A stretch of DNA of 40,675 nucleotides, taken from contig JADLCD010000061.1 of assembly GCA_020847395.1 (NCBI GenBank), positions 1 to 40,675 of the forward strand, given 5' to 3'. The translations under genes and the position numbers were made by a program. Source of the DNA: Chitinophagaceae bacterium. GTDB taxonomy: Bacteria; Bacteroidota; Bacteroidia; Chitinophagales; Chitinophagaceae. Of the stretch, positions 1-7,873 are shown piece by piece (the stretch's first letter is position 1; the number at the start of each line of letters is the position of its first letter). The notes under the pieces were generated by a model. That model searched no databases, had not been told where the DNA came from, and saw only the letters and a list, made by a program, of their open reading frames with translations.

Positions 1-45
1 ACTACCAGCCAATGCTGCGAATTAAAATGGTCTTTTATCTTATAA

Positions 46-426
46 TCACCTGCCTTTTGCGGATAAATACTTATAAGCACAGCCTTCAATACAAGGAGGG
101 ATAAGGGTAAGTGTATCGTTGTTAATCTGGTAGTGGTGCTCGAAGCTCTCCTCATTATGCAGGAGAAATATAAGCACAGAATCGTTTTTTATTTTAAACC
201 GATCAACCCCATAGGATGAGGCTGGTTCCTGGATATATTGTCCATTATTTTTAAAAGTAATGTACTGGGGGGTTCCGGGATCAACAACCTGCCATTCGCT
301 AAGTCCACCCGGGCTTCTATAAAAAGAATGTAGCTTCCACGATCCGATAAGAGGTGATGAAATTCTTTTTTCTTTTGAACATCCCCCCGTCATGCAGAGT
401 AAAAAAAGAAAGAAAAAGTATCTCAT
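46..426 (-). CDS. Small lipoprotein, lipocalin-like
   Basis: This 126-residue protein has a short signal peptide ending in a lipobox (TGG-C, Cys16), so it should be lipid-anchored in the periplasm or outer membrane. After the Cys come SKEKR and then a compact beta-rich domain with the pattern LIGSWKL...ITFKNNGQY...NDTLTLIP. This resembles the lipocalin-like domains common in small Bacteroidota lipoproteins, which begin with a G-x-W motif and carry a 'NDTLTL' strand near the end. The ligand is unknown. No partner gene is visible, because the gene points out of the window's left side and the next gene to the right is on the other strand. The family assignment rests on the motif pattern only. 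Confidence 0.7.
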   Translation of the reverse strand: MRYFFFLFLLCMTGGCSKEKRISSPLIGSWKLHSFYRSPGGLSEWQVVDPGTPQYITFKNNGQYIQEPASSYGVDRFKIKNDSVLIFLLHNEESFEHHYQINNDTLTLIPPCIEGCAYKYLSAKGR

Positions 427-686
427 ATTGTTTTTTATTTGCTGACAAGGGATTTTCCTTTAGCGTTGCTTTGCTTAACAATATATTAGGGTACTGTACA
501 CGGTAGTATTTTAATTCAGACGGTCGCAGGATACTGTGCAGGAACGACACATGTGGTTGGGAAATATGTAACCTGTATGATGGCTTCAATTATTCAGCCT
601 TTCCTCTTTTCTTTAGCCAAACTCTTTGAATAACTTTATGCTCTCCCCTGCCCCCAATGTTCCGAACGTTGAAGAGTGCGACGCAA

Positions 687-924
687 CAGACGCCCCATAG
701 TAGCAACACAGCCCGGCCCATAAAAATCCCCTTCTTCTCCACATTTCTTCCCCTTATCTCATAATCTCAGCATCCCAGTCCCAACATCCCATCATCCCCA
801 TCCCATAATCCCAGTCCCTTTTCGTAGTTTTGCCGCTTCCTTTACTTTGATACAACTATACATGGAAACAACAGTTGAAACAGCCGAAAAATCAGGACTT
901 CGCCCGGATGAATTTGAGATGATC
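687..924 (+). repeat. Direct repeat, copy 1: purL leader and codons 1-21
   Basis: This stretch matches 1821-2049 from 'cagacgccccatagtag' through the purL start codon to codon 21 (ATC). In copy 1 the reading frame starts at 862 and hits TGA at 925-927, giving a 21-residue dead-end peptide. The coding part differs from intact purL by one visible base, at codon 11 (TCA here, TTA in purL). The non-coding part differs by several substitutions and indels. The two copies are about 1,125 bases apart and bracket the kinase-like gene at 1045-1680. Confidence 0.9.
825..832 (+). promoter_or_regulatory. -7 promoter element (TAGTTTTG) in purL leader copy 1
   Basis: TAGTTTTG fits the Bacteroidota -7 consensus TAnnTTTG and lies 29 bases before the duplicated ATG at 862. 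No clear TTTG element is seen about 20 bases upstream. The equivalent site in copy 2 is the degenerate TAATTTCG at 1952-1959. Confidence 0.5.
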
Positions 925-927
925 TGA
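862..927 (+). pseudogene. purL: purL 5' fragment (21 codons, then stop)
   Basis: The frame opens METTVETAEK like purL at 1987 and ends in TGA right after codon 21 (ATGATC-TGA). It is a truncated duplicate, not a functional synthetase. It could still be translated as a short upstream peptide if the copy 1 promoter is active. Confidence 0.85.
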
Positions 928-936
928 TCTATCTTT

Positions 937-959
937 CCGGCACGTGAGGCATGTGCCGG
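937..959. repeat. Imperfect hairpin after the purL fragment
   Basis: CCGGCACGTG (937-946) and CATGTGCCGG (950-959) pair over 10 bases with one mismatch around a 3-base loop. There is no T-tract, so it is not a typical terminator. It sits at the left end of the unique insert. Confidence 0.6.
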
Positions 960-1044
960 CGATCGAAATAATGCTACTGTATGCCCAACACTTTAATATT
1001 TAAAAAACAGCGGGAAAATTGTATCTTTAGAACAAGAAATGTGA

Positions 1045-1680
1045 ATGGAACATGTCAAAAATGAAATACAACATATCATTCTTGGAAATGAACCGCCTGG
1101 CTCAAAAAGCAAACTCAAAAAAGCCCAGGCTTTCCTTAGACGAAATGCGGAAGCAGGCTTCTATGCTCAGGAACAGCAGTACCTCAAAAATGAAGAAGCA
1201 GCAAAACTGATTGTATTTGCACAGGCTGAAGACTTGCTATATCAGCCAGAGATTAATGAAGCATATTTCATAAGTGCCGGCGCAGAACAAAGAGTATACC
1301 GATATGACGATTACGATATACTAAAAACCAACGATAGCATATTTTATAAATACTGGCTTGATTATTTCAACAGCCTTTTGCTGCATAATTACTTTTTCCC
1401 CGCTACCTGTTACGAATTTGTTGGCTTTAAAATTATTAATGATGTTTTGCATGCAGTGGTAAAGCAGGGGTTTGTGCATACAACAGAAGCTACAGACCTG
1501 GCAGCGGTAAAGCAATTTATGGCATATAACGGCTTTCATAATACCCGCAATAACGATTATATACACCCGCAACTGGGTATTATCTGCGAAGACCTGCACG
1601 ACGAGAATGTGCTTTGCAGTAATGATATCCTGTTTTTTATAGATACCGTATTTTATCTTACGAAGACGTTTTATGAGTAA
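1045..1680 (+). CDS. Kinase-like protein of the polyvalent-protein type
   Basis: This 211-residue protein has features of a protein-kinase-fold enzyme. An N-lobe-like stretch, SAGAEQRVYRYDDYDILK (about 77-94), looks like a degenerate glycine loop followed by a candidate ATP-binding Lys94. The C-lobe carries CEDLHDENVL (181-190), with candidate catalytic Asp183 and Asn188, and then FFIDTVFY with candidate metal-binding Asp200. The middle segment (LLLHNYFFPATCYEFVGF) and overall plan match my memory of the Ser/Thr/Tyr kinase domain found in phage and conjugative 'polyvalent' proteins, here standing alone. A weak -7-like TATCTTTA (1022-1029) lies just before it, so the transcript may have almost no leader. 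It sits between two copies of the purL leader, which suggests acquisition. Substrate and biological role are unknown. Confidence 0.65.
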   Translation: MEHVKNEIQHIILGNEPPGSKSKLKKAQAFLRRNAEAGFYAQEQQYLKNEEAAKLIVFAQAEDLLYQPEINEAYFISAGAEQRVYRYDDYDILKTNDSIFYKYWLDYFNSLLLHNYFFPATCYEFVGFKIINDVLHAVVKQGFVHTTEATDLAAVKQFMAYNGFHNTRNNDYIHPQLGIICEDLHDENVLCSNDILFFIDTVFYLTKTFYE

Positions 1681-1986
1681 GTAAAAGACAATACCTTTTT
1701 TAAAACAGCTTATCCTACAGCAAGGTGAATTTTATAAACACTTTTGCCCAATGCCCAATAGCACCCCGAACGTACAAGTGAGTGATCCCGATTTCGCTTC
1801 ACTCATCGGGACAGGCTCCACAGACGCCCCATAGTAGCGCCACAGCCCGGCCCAGCCCCCTCCTTCTCCACATTTCTTCCCCTTATCTCATAATCTCAGC
1901 ATCCTAATCCCAATATCCCATCATCCCAGTCAATATCTCAGTCCCTTTTCGTAATTTCGCCGCTTCCTATACTTATACAACTATAC
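1681..1986. other. Intergenic region with interleaved stems and purL leader
   Basis: Bases 1681-1779 show nothing recognisable. Bases 1780-1811 carry two interleaved inverted repeats (separate entry). From 1821 onward the sequence is copy 2 of the duplicated purL leader, which includes a C-rich stretch of degenerate 6-8-base units ('catccca', 'atcccag') at about 1882-1944. Confidence 0.7.
1780..1811 (+). repeat. Interleaved inverted repeats, possible H-type pseudoknot
   Basis: GAGTGA (1780-1785) pairs with TCACTC (1799-1804), and TCCCGAT (1786-1792) pairs with ATCGGGA (1805-1811). The order is A-B-A'-B', so the stems cross: an RNA could form either hairpin or a pseudoknot, but not a simple nested fold. 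Confidence 0.6.
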
Positions 1987-2049
1987 ATGGAAACAACAGT
2001 TGAAACAGCCGAAAAATTAGGACTTCGCCCGGATGAATTTGAGATGATC
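1821..2049 (+). repeat. Direct repeat, copy 2: leader and codons 1-21 of intact purL
   Basis: This is the partner of 687-924. Here codon 21 continues into the full purL reading frame (ATC AAA AAG). The -7-like site at 1952-1959 is TAATTTCG, one base away from TAnnTTTG. Confidence 0.9.
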
Positions 2050-4209
2050 AAAAAGATATTGGGGCGCACACCAAACTTTACCGAACTGAGCGCTTACTCC
2101 GTAATGTGGAGCGAGCATTGTAGCTATAAAAATTCTATTAAGTGGTTGAAAACGCTTCCCCGCGAAGGGGCAAAATTGCTGGTGAAAGCCGGCGAGGAAA
2201 ATGCGGGGCTTGCAGATATTGGTGACGGCTGGGGCGTGGTGTTTAAAATTGAGAGTCATAACCACCCGTCTGCTATTGAGCCGTTCCAGGGTGCGGCAAC
2301 CGGCGTGGGTGGCATTCACCGCGATATTTTTACGATGGGTGCCCGCCCGATAGCGGCGCTGAATTCGCTGCGCTTCGGCAACCTTACTGAAGAAAAAACG
2401 CAGCACCTGATGAATGGTATTGTGCATGGCATTGGTCATTACGGCAACTGCTTTGGCGTACCTACCGTGGGCGGTGAAATATATTTTGAAGACTGCTATC
2501 ATACCAACCCGCTGGTGAACGCTATGAGTGTGGGTGTGGGAAAAGCAGGACAAACCGTAAGTGCCACCGCCGAAGGCAGGGGCAACCCGGTGTTTATTGT
2601 GGGGTCTGCAACGGGTAAGGATGGTCTGGGCGGCGCCGCATTCGCCTCGGCTGACATTACCGAAAGCAGTGTGGAAGATTTACCCGCGGTGCAGGTGGGC
2701 GACCCCTTCCAGGAGAAAAAATTATTAGAAGCTTGTTTGGAGCTGATACCCAAAGGCGCGTTGGTGGGCATGCAGGACATGGGTGCAGCGGGCATTATAT
2801 GTTCTACCGCAGAAACCAGTGCTAAAGGCGGTGTGGGTATGCACATTGACTTAGATAAAGTACCGATGCGTCAACAAAATATGAAAGCATGGGAATTGTT
2901 GCTGAGCGAAAGCCAGGAGCGTATGCTGATGATTGTGAAGAAAGGTCGCGAAAAAGAGGTGCTGGAAGTGTTTGAAAAATGGGACCTGCCCTGTTCGCAG
3001 ATTGGCGAAGTAACGGATGGCGGTATACTGCAATTTTATATGAATGGTGAACTGGAAGCGGAATTACCTGCAGAGAGTTTGGTATTGGGCGGCGGTGCGC
3101 CGGTATATGAAAGAGAATATCGTGAACCAAAGTATTTTGCGGAGATCAAAAAGTTTGACCCGGCTTCGATACCTGTGCCGAAGGACCTGAAAGCGGTGGC
3201 GGAGAAAATAATTACTATTCCGAATATAGCGTCTAAACGCTGGATATATACGCAGTACGACAGCATGGTGGGTACAGGCAATACCAGCACCAATGAACCA
3301 AGTGATGCACAGATCGTAAAAGTAAAAGGCACTACAAAAGGTTTAGCGGTTACAGTTGACTGTAACAGTCGCTATGTGTTTGCTGACCCGTTTGTGGGTT
3401 GCATGATTGCGGTGAGTGAAGCGGCAAGGAATATTGTTGTGAGCGGTGGTGTGCCGCTGGGCGTGACCAACTGTTTGAACTTTGGTAATCCTTACGACCC
3501 GGAAGTGTATTACCAGTTTGTACATGCAATAAAAGGTATGGGTGAAGCCTGCCGGAAATTCGATACACCGGTTACAGGTGGTAATGTGAGCTTTTATAAC
3601 CAAAGCCCGGATGGTGCAGTATACCCGACACCTACTATTGGTATGGTGGGATTGCTGGAAGATATTGACACGAAGATGACGCTTGATTTTAAGCAGTCGG
3701 GTGATGCTATTTACTTGCTGGGTGAGGTGAATGATGATATCAATTCGTCGGAATATATCCACAAGCTGCACAACATTGAATATTCTCCTGTGCCGCATTT
3801 TGACCTGGAAGAGGAATATCGTTTACAGCAGACCGTTAGTAAGCTGATCGGTAGCAAAGCTATTGCTTCTGCGCATGATCTGAGTGAAGGTGGATTGTTT
3901 GTTACGCTTTGCGAAAGCGGGTTTACTAATGAATTAGGATTTAAAGCTGCTACTTCTGCTAAAGTAAGAGCGGATGCGTTCTGGTTTGGCGAATCTCAAA
4001 GTCGTGTAGCCGTAAGCGTTAGTGCGGCTGATATTGCGGCATTTGAAAAGATAGTGAAAGATAGCGGTGTGCCGTTTATAAAAGTAGGAGAGGTTACAGA
4101 TGGCGAAGTGATAGTTGACGGTGCAAGCTGGGGCGATATTGCTGACTGGAAGGAGAAATATGATACTGCTATTGAAAAATATATGCAATATGAAGAGCAA
4201 CATATATAG
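1987..4209 (+). CDS. purL: Phosphoribosylformylglycinamidine synthase, PurL subunit
   Basis: PurL uses ATP and ammonia (from PurQ glutaminase) to convert FGAR to FGAM, the fourth step of purine synthesis. At 740 residues it is the short PurL form, which works with separate PurS and PurQ, rather than the ~1,300-residue fused enzyme; neither partner is in the window. Motifs include SEHCSYK (42-48), SHNHPSAIEPF (90-100) with the family's substrate and metal site, GVTNCLNFGNP in the second half, and HDLSEGG near the C-terminus, consistent with the paired AIRS-like N and C domains. The start is fixed by the METTVETAEK frame and by the duplicated leader ending at the same ATG. Its -7 element looks weaker than the one in the upstream duplicate, so some transcription may come from upstream (inference). 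Confidence 0.97.
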   Translation: METTVETAEKLGLRPDEFEMIKKILGRTPNFTELSAYSVMWSEHCSYKNSIKWLKTLPREGAKLLVKAGEENAGLADIGDGWGVVFKIESHNHPSAIEPFQGAATGVGGIHRDIFTMGARPIAALNSLRFGNLTEEKTQHLMNGIVHGIGHYGNCFGVPTVGGEIYFEDCYHTNPLVNAMSVGVGKAGQTVSATAEGRGNPVFIVGSATGKDGLGGAAFASADITESSVEDLPAVQVGDPFQEKKLLEACLELIPKGALVGMQDMGAAGIICSTAETSAKGGVGMHIDLDKVPMRQQNMKAWELLLSESQERMLMIVKKGREKEVLEVFEKWDLPCSQIGEVTDGGILQFYMNGELEAELPAESLVLGGGAPVYEREYREPKYFAEIKKFDPASIPVPKDLKAVAEKIITIPNIASKRWIYTQYDSMVGTGNTSTNEPSDAQIVKVKGTTKGLAVTVDCNSRYVFADPFVGCMIAVSEAARNIVVSGGVPLGVTNCLNFGNPYDPEVYYQFVHAIKGMGEACRKFDTPVTGGNVSFYNQSPDGAVYPTPTIGMVGLLEDIDTKMTLDFKQSGDAIYLLGEVNDDINSSEYIHKLHNIEYSPVPHFDLEEEYRLQQTVSKLIGSKAIASAHDLSEGGLFVTLCESGFTNELGFKAATSAKVRADAFWFGESQSRVAVSVSAADIAAFEKIVKDSGVPFIKVGEVTDGEVIVDGASWGDIADWKEKYDTAIEKYMQYEEQHI

Positions 4210-4215
4210 ATAGAG

Positions 4216-4267
4216 GCAAACCCATGAATAGGGACGCCATTAATGGCGTCCCTATTCATGGGTTTGC
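4216..4267. repeat. Perfect 52-base palindrome
   Basis: Arms 4216-4240 and 4243-4267 are exact reverse complements around a central TA, so the whole 52 bases are self-complementary. The left arm begins GCAAACCCATGAATAGGG. It starts 7 bases after the purL stop. In RNA it would form a very stable hairpin that could end purL transcription or protect its 3' end. No T-run follows. Confidence 0.95.
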
Positions 4268-4274
4268 AAATCAC

Positions 4275-4304
4275 AATTGCGCCGCCCTTAAGGGCGGCGC
4301 AATT
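4275..4304. repeat. Perfect 30-base GC-rich palindrome
   Basis: AATTGCGCCGCCCTT (4275-4289) is followed directly by its exact reverse complement (4290-4304). It lies 7 bases after the larger palindrome and 14 bases before the next start codon. There is no T-run, so factor-independent termination is not obvious. Confidence 0.95.
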
Positions 4305-4318
4305 CAATTAACAAGATT

Positions 4319-5101
4319 ATGGCTAAATATTATATACCCGGAATTGTTACAGCTATAACAATATTGCTTTTTGCATGCAATGGTAATACTGATAAATCCA
4401 CAAATGCTTCCGGCAAAACGGCTGAATTAATATTACTGGAAAAACAGGTAGCTTCCCGCCCTGATTCGATAGGATTAAGATACCAGTTGATGAATGAGTT
4501 GCTGAAGAATAATTTGTATGAAGCAGCAATAATGCAAAATGATACTTTGCTGAAGGGAGATAGCGCCAACGCGGTATTTTGGTACAGGCGCGGCGCTATT
4601 CAGTTGCAGAAGGGTGATACTGCTACGGCAATCACTTCTATGCAAACTGCTGTGCAAAAAGAACCAATGTTCATGGAGCCGCTGCTGGATATTGCTTCGG
4701 TATATGCGTCTCAATCGGATAGTAATGCAATTACTGTTACGAATAAAGTTATTCAAATTACGCCTGATCCTAAACTAAAGTCTGAAGCGAAATTTATCCA
4801 GGGATTATATTACTCCAACATTAACAATAAAGCTAAAGCGTTGGCCAGTTTTGACGAGTGTATAAAAAATGATTATACTTTCCTGGATGCGTATGTGGAG
4901 AAGGGATTGCTGCTGTATGATTCAAAAGACTACAAAGCTGCACTCGCTGTATTTGAACAAACCATACAGGTGAGCAATACTTTTGCCGAGGGATATTATA
5001 ATGCAGGAAGATGCGAGGAAGCATTGGGTAATAAAGAAGAGGCTAAATTGTATTACAACAAGGCACATGGGTTGGATAAGAGTTTGAGTAAGCCGGAGTA
5101 A
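4319..5101 (+). CDS. TPR-repeat lipoprotein
   Basis: This 260-residue protein has a signal peptide with a lipobox (LLFA-C, Cys20), so it is probably lipid-anchored in the envelope. The mature part consists of tetratricopeptide-like helical repeats: typical signatures are AVFWYRRGAIQLQKGDTATAI, FLDAYVEKGLLLYDSKDYKAAL and FAEGYYNAGRCEEALGNKEEA, each with the small/aromatic spacing of TPRs. Such proteins act as protein-protein scaffolds, and no specific partner can be read from the sequence. It follows purL on the same strand but is separated by two palindromes, so co-transcription is uncertain. It converges on map from the ribosomal cluster, with only about 40 bases between the stop codons. Confidence 0.85.
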   Translation: MAKYYIPGIVTAITILLFACNGNTDKSTNASGKTAELILLEKQVASRPDSIGLRYQLMNELLKNNLYEAAIMQNDTLLKGDSANAVFWYRRGAIQLQKGDTATAITSMQTAVQKEPMFMEPLLDIASVYASQSDSNAITVTNKVIQITPDPKLKSEAKFIQGLYYSNINNKAKALASFDECIKNDYTFLDAYVEKGLLLYDSKDYKAALAVFEQTIQVSNTFAEGYYNAGRCEEALGNKEEAKLYYNKAHGLDKSLSKPE

Positions 5102-5141
5102 AAAGTGTCTCACGCCTCTCCGTTGTGGGTAAGAATAAAAT

Positions 5142-5942
5142 TTAGTACGACGAATCCAAATTACTATTCGCCTTCTCGTTCTTTTCTATTTCTGCAAATG
5201 AAGAAAGTAAATCAGGTTTATTTTTTTGCACGCAAACATTATGTTCATAATGCGCTGCCGGTTTACCATCTTTTGTTCTCACCGTCCAGCCATCGGTATC
5301 ATAATATACTTCTTTTTTACCCAGGTTAATCATGGGTTCTATGGCAATAACTAACCCTTCTTTCATCTTTAAACCCGTTCCTCTTTTACCAAAATTTGGC
5401 ACTTGTGGGTCTTCATGCAAATGTCTTCCCAAGCCATGCCCTACAAGTTCTCTCACTACACCGTATCCGTATTGGCGTTCTGTATATTCCTGTATGGCAA
5501 AAGCAATATCACCTATCCTGTTACCTGCTATAGCCTTTTCTACACCCTTGTTTAATGATTCTTTTGTAACCCTCAGTAATTTCTTCACATCACCGGAAAT
5601 AGAACCTAACGCAAACGTATAGGCGCTATCGCCATGATAACCGTTCAATAATACTCCCAAATCAACTGAAACAACATCTCCGTCTTTCAATTCAACATTG
5701 TTGGGAAAACCATGCACAACAGCATCGTTCACGGAAATACAACTTGTAAAAGGGAAACCTTTATAATTTTTAAAAGAAGGCACCGCACCATTATCGCGTA
5801 TAAATTTCTCCGCCATTGCATCTACCTGCAACGTGGTAATACCTGGCTTTAAAAATTTTGCCACCTCTGCTAAGGTGGCACTAACCAATAAACTACTTTT
5901 CCGGATCAGTTCGATCTCTTCTTTCGTTTTATAATAAACCAT
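5142..5942 (-). CDS. map: Methionine aminopeptidase, type I
   Basis: Map removes the initiator methionine from new proteins on the ribosome. The 266-residue sequence keeps the pita-bread fold signature: His77 (VVHGFP), metal ligands Asp94 (VSVDLG), Asp105 (HGDSAY), His169 (VGHGLGR), Glu202 (AIEPM) and Glu233 (HYEHNV). There is no N-terminal zinc-finger extension, so it is the short bacterial form. It is the last gene of the ribosomal cluster, starting 8 bases after the secY stop. In many Bacteroidota map is followed by infA and the alpha operon; here the cluster ends and converges on a plus-strand lipoprotein gene. Confidence 0.97.
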   Translation of the reverse strand: MVYYKTKEEIELIRKSSLLVSATLAEVAKFLKPGITTLQVDAMAEKFIRDNGAVPSFKNYKGFPFTSCISVNDAVVHGFPNNVELKDGDVVSVDLGVLLNGYHGDSAYTFALGSISGDVKKLLRVTKESLNKGVEKAIAGNRIGDIAFAIQEYTERQYGYGVVRELVGHGLGRHLHEDPQVPNFGKRGTGLKMKEGLVIAIEPMINLGKKEVYYDTDGWTVRTKDGKPAAHYEHNVCVQKNKPDLLSSFAEIEKNEKANSNLDSSY

Positions 5943-5950
5943 GATATCCG

Positions 5951-7291
5951 TTATAAGGAAACAGGAGAAGAAGTTTGTCTTCCCTGTATACGTCCGCTCT
6001 TCATCAATCCATCATATTGACGCATGAGTAAATGCGTTTCTATTTGTTGTAATGTATCAAGTATAACACCAACCATAATTAAGAGTGATGTACCACCAAA
6101 AAAAGTTGAGAATTGTGGTGTAACACCCGCTCTTTGAGCAAGCCCTGGTAATATACCAACTACTGCAAGAAATACAGCGCCGGGTAATGTTATACGGTCC
6201 ATTATCTGCCCGATATAATCAGTTGTTGGCTGACCAGGTTTAACACCCGGAATAAAGCCGTTGCTTTGCTTAAGGCTATCTGAAATTTGCTTTGGGTTAA
6301 ATATTAATGCTGTATATAAGAAAGTAAATGCAATTACCATTACAGCATATATAATCATGTACCACACATTACTATGGTCAGAAAATATCCTGGCAATACC
6401 CTGTCCTGATTCAAGTGAGGTGAAAGAGAACAATGTTGGCAAGAACATAATTGCCTGAGCAAAGATGATAGGCATTACACCCGCAGCATTCACTTTTAAA
6501 GGAAGAAACTGTCTTGCACCGGTAAACTGCCTGTTACCAACAATTTGTTTTGCATAGTTAACAGGTATCTTTCTTACTCCTTGCACAAGAACGATTAATC
6601 CCATAATGATAGCTATCAGCACTGCTATTTCAATAAGGAAGAAAATTAAACCACCGCCGCCTCTTACATTTTTTGCAGCAAACTCCTGCATAAATGATTG
6701 TGGGAGACGGGCAAGAATGCCTATCATGATGATGATAGAAGTACCATTACCCAAACCTTTATCCTGGATTTTTTCGCCCAGCCACATTACAAATAAAGTA
6801 CCTGCGGTAAGAATGATTACAGTTGATATCCAGAAATAAGGCTGGTATGCCGGAATAAGCGCATCCCTGTTTTGATTGGTAAGATAGGCAACAAAAGTAC
6901 CTGCCTGCAATAAGGTAACTACAGCGGTAAGATATCTTGTCCATTGATTGATTTTCTTTCTGCCGCTGTCACCTTCTTTCTGTACCTTCTGCATTTGCGG
7001 CACAAGAATGGTCATCAACTGCATAAATATAGAAGCAGAGATATATGGCATGATACCCAATGCAAGAATAGATGCATTTGAAAATGCACCACCTGCAAAC
7101 GTATCAAAGAGGCCTAAAAGACCTTTTTGGGAATTTTGTGAAAAAGTATTAAGCTTATTAGGATCGATACCTGGTAATACAATGTGAGCACCTAAGCGGT
7201 AAATAAATACAAGCAATAGTGTTACAAGTATCTTGCTCCTCAGTTCTTCAATAGTCCAGATATTCTTCAGTGTCTGAATGAATTTCTTCAC
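5951..7291 (-). CDS. secY: Preprotein translocase subunit SecY
   Basis: SecY forms the protein-conducting channel of the Sec translocon with SecE and SecG. The 446 residues show the expected ten hydrophobic segments, a cytosolic N-terminus (LKNIWTIEELRSKI), the plug region after TM1 (LPGIDPNKLNTF), the AGVMPIIFAQA segment and the conserved IFNPKQISDSLKQ loop before the later helices. It lies between rplO and map, the classic end of the spc operon. The C-terminal tail GRIQGRQTSSPVSL is short and basic, as expected for the ribosome-facing side. Confidence 0.98.
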   Translation of the reverse strand: MKKFIQTLKNIWTIEELRSKILVTLLLVFIYRLGAHIVLPGIDPNKLNTFSQNSQKGLLGLFDTFAGGAFSNASILALGIMPYISASIFMQLMTILVPQMQKVQKEGDSGRKKINQWTRYLTAVVTLLQAGTFVAYLTNQNRDALIPAYQPYFWISTVIILTAGTLFVMWLGEKIQDKGLGNGTSIIIMIGILARLPQSFMQEFAAKNVRGGGGLIFFLIEIAVLIAIIMGLIVLVQGVRKIPVNYAKQIVGNRQFTGARQFLPLKVNAAGVMPIIFAQAIMFLPTLFSFTSLESGQGIARIFSDHSNVWYMIIYAVMVIAFTFLYTALIFNPKQISDSLKQSNGFIPGVKPGQPTTDYIGQIMDRITLPGAVFLAVVGILPGLAQRAGVTPQFSTFFGGTSLLIMVGVILDTLQQIETHLLMRQYDGLMKSGRIQGRQTSSPVSL

Positions 7292-7326
7292 GAATAGTGT
7301 ATTTTAGTTTGAGCCCAAAATGAAAA

Positions 7327-7347
7327 TAACGCACTTTAAATGCGTTA
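7327..7347. repeat. Hairpin between rplO and secY
   Basis: TAACGCA (7327-7333) and TGCGTTA (7341-7347) form a 7-base stem with a 7-base loop in the 72-base gap. It is one of several short stems in the gaps of this operon. Confidence 0.55.
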
Positions 7348-7363
7348 CGCAAGGTAAGAAAAA

Positions 7364-7813
7364 TTACTTTACTAACTCAATACTTCCGCCGGCAGCTTCA
7401 ATAGCAGATTTTGCTTTTTCGCTTACAGCGTTTACTTTAAAAGTTAATTTGGCTTTTAATTCACCATTGCCAAGAATCTTCACTATATCGGTCTTTTTGA
7501 TAAGCCCGTTTACATACAATGTTTCAGCAGAAACTTCCTGTATATTATATTTTTGTGATAATTGCTCAATCTGGCCAAGGTTAAATACCGCGAATTCAAC
7601 ACGATGCGGGTTTTTGAAACCACGCTTGGGCAACCGACGCTGAATAGGCATCTGACCACCTTCGTGCGCCATTTTAGATTTATAACCTGTTCTTGATTGC
7701 TGACCTTTGTTACCTTTTGTAGATGTTCCGCCATGTCCGGATGCTTCACCACGACCAAGACGTTTTTCTTTATGAGTTGCTCCTTTTGCGGGTCTTAACT
7801 GATGCAGTTTCAT
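7364..7813 (-). CDS. rplO: 50S ribosomal protein L15
   Basis: L15 helps assemble the large subunit and threads an extended N-terminal arm into 23S rRNA. The 149 residues start MKLHQLRPAKGATHKEKR and carry the glycine/basic arm GRGEASGHGGTSTKGNKGQ typical of the family, followed by a globular C-terminal domain (VSEKAKSAIEAAGGSIELV). Length and motif order are normal. It sits in the standard order rpmD-rplO-secY, with a 135-base gap to rpmD that is unusually long and filled with short-period repeats. Confidence 0.98.
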   Translation of the reverse strand: MKLHQLRPAKGATHKEKRLGRGEASGHGGTSTKGNKGQQSRTGYKSKMAHEGGQMPIQRRLPKRGFKNPHRVEFAVFNLGQIEQLSQKYNIQEVSAETLYVNGLIKKTDIVKILGNGELKAKLTFKVNAVSEKAKSAIEAAGGSIELVK

Positions 7814-7834
7814 TGTTTATCTTTTTTACTCAAC

Positions 7835-7852
7835 GCCCGGAAAACGTCGGGC
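7835..7852. repeat. Short hairpin after rpmD
   Basis: GCCCG (7835-7839) and CGGGC (7848-7852) face each other across an 8-base loop in the rpmD-rplO gap. It is a weak stem, listed because similar ones occur in neighbouring gaps. Confidence 0.4.
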
Positions 7853-7873
7853 TCGCTTGTTAATTAAGAATCT

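Larger units (their letters stand above)
427..1044. other. Intergenic region holding a purL leader duplicate
   Basis: About 620 bases lie between the lipoprotein and the kinase-like gene. Bases 427-686 show no gene. Bases 687-924 are a near-copy of the leader and first 21 codons of purL (see the repeat entry). Bases 925-1044 are unlike anything else here, apart from an imperfect hairpin at 937-959. Confidence 0.75.

Noticed and set aside
862-927. A second purL gene
   Set aside because: The frame ends at codon 22 with TGA, and no continuation exists before the next gene; only the 5' end was duplicated.
5105-5329. Small plus-strand reading frame overlapping the end of map
   Set aside because: It is opposite the conserved map coding region and has no signal, motif or promoter; it is a shadow frame.
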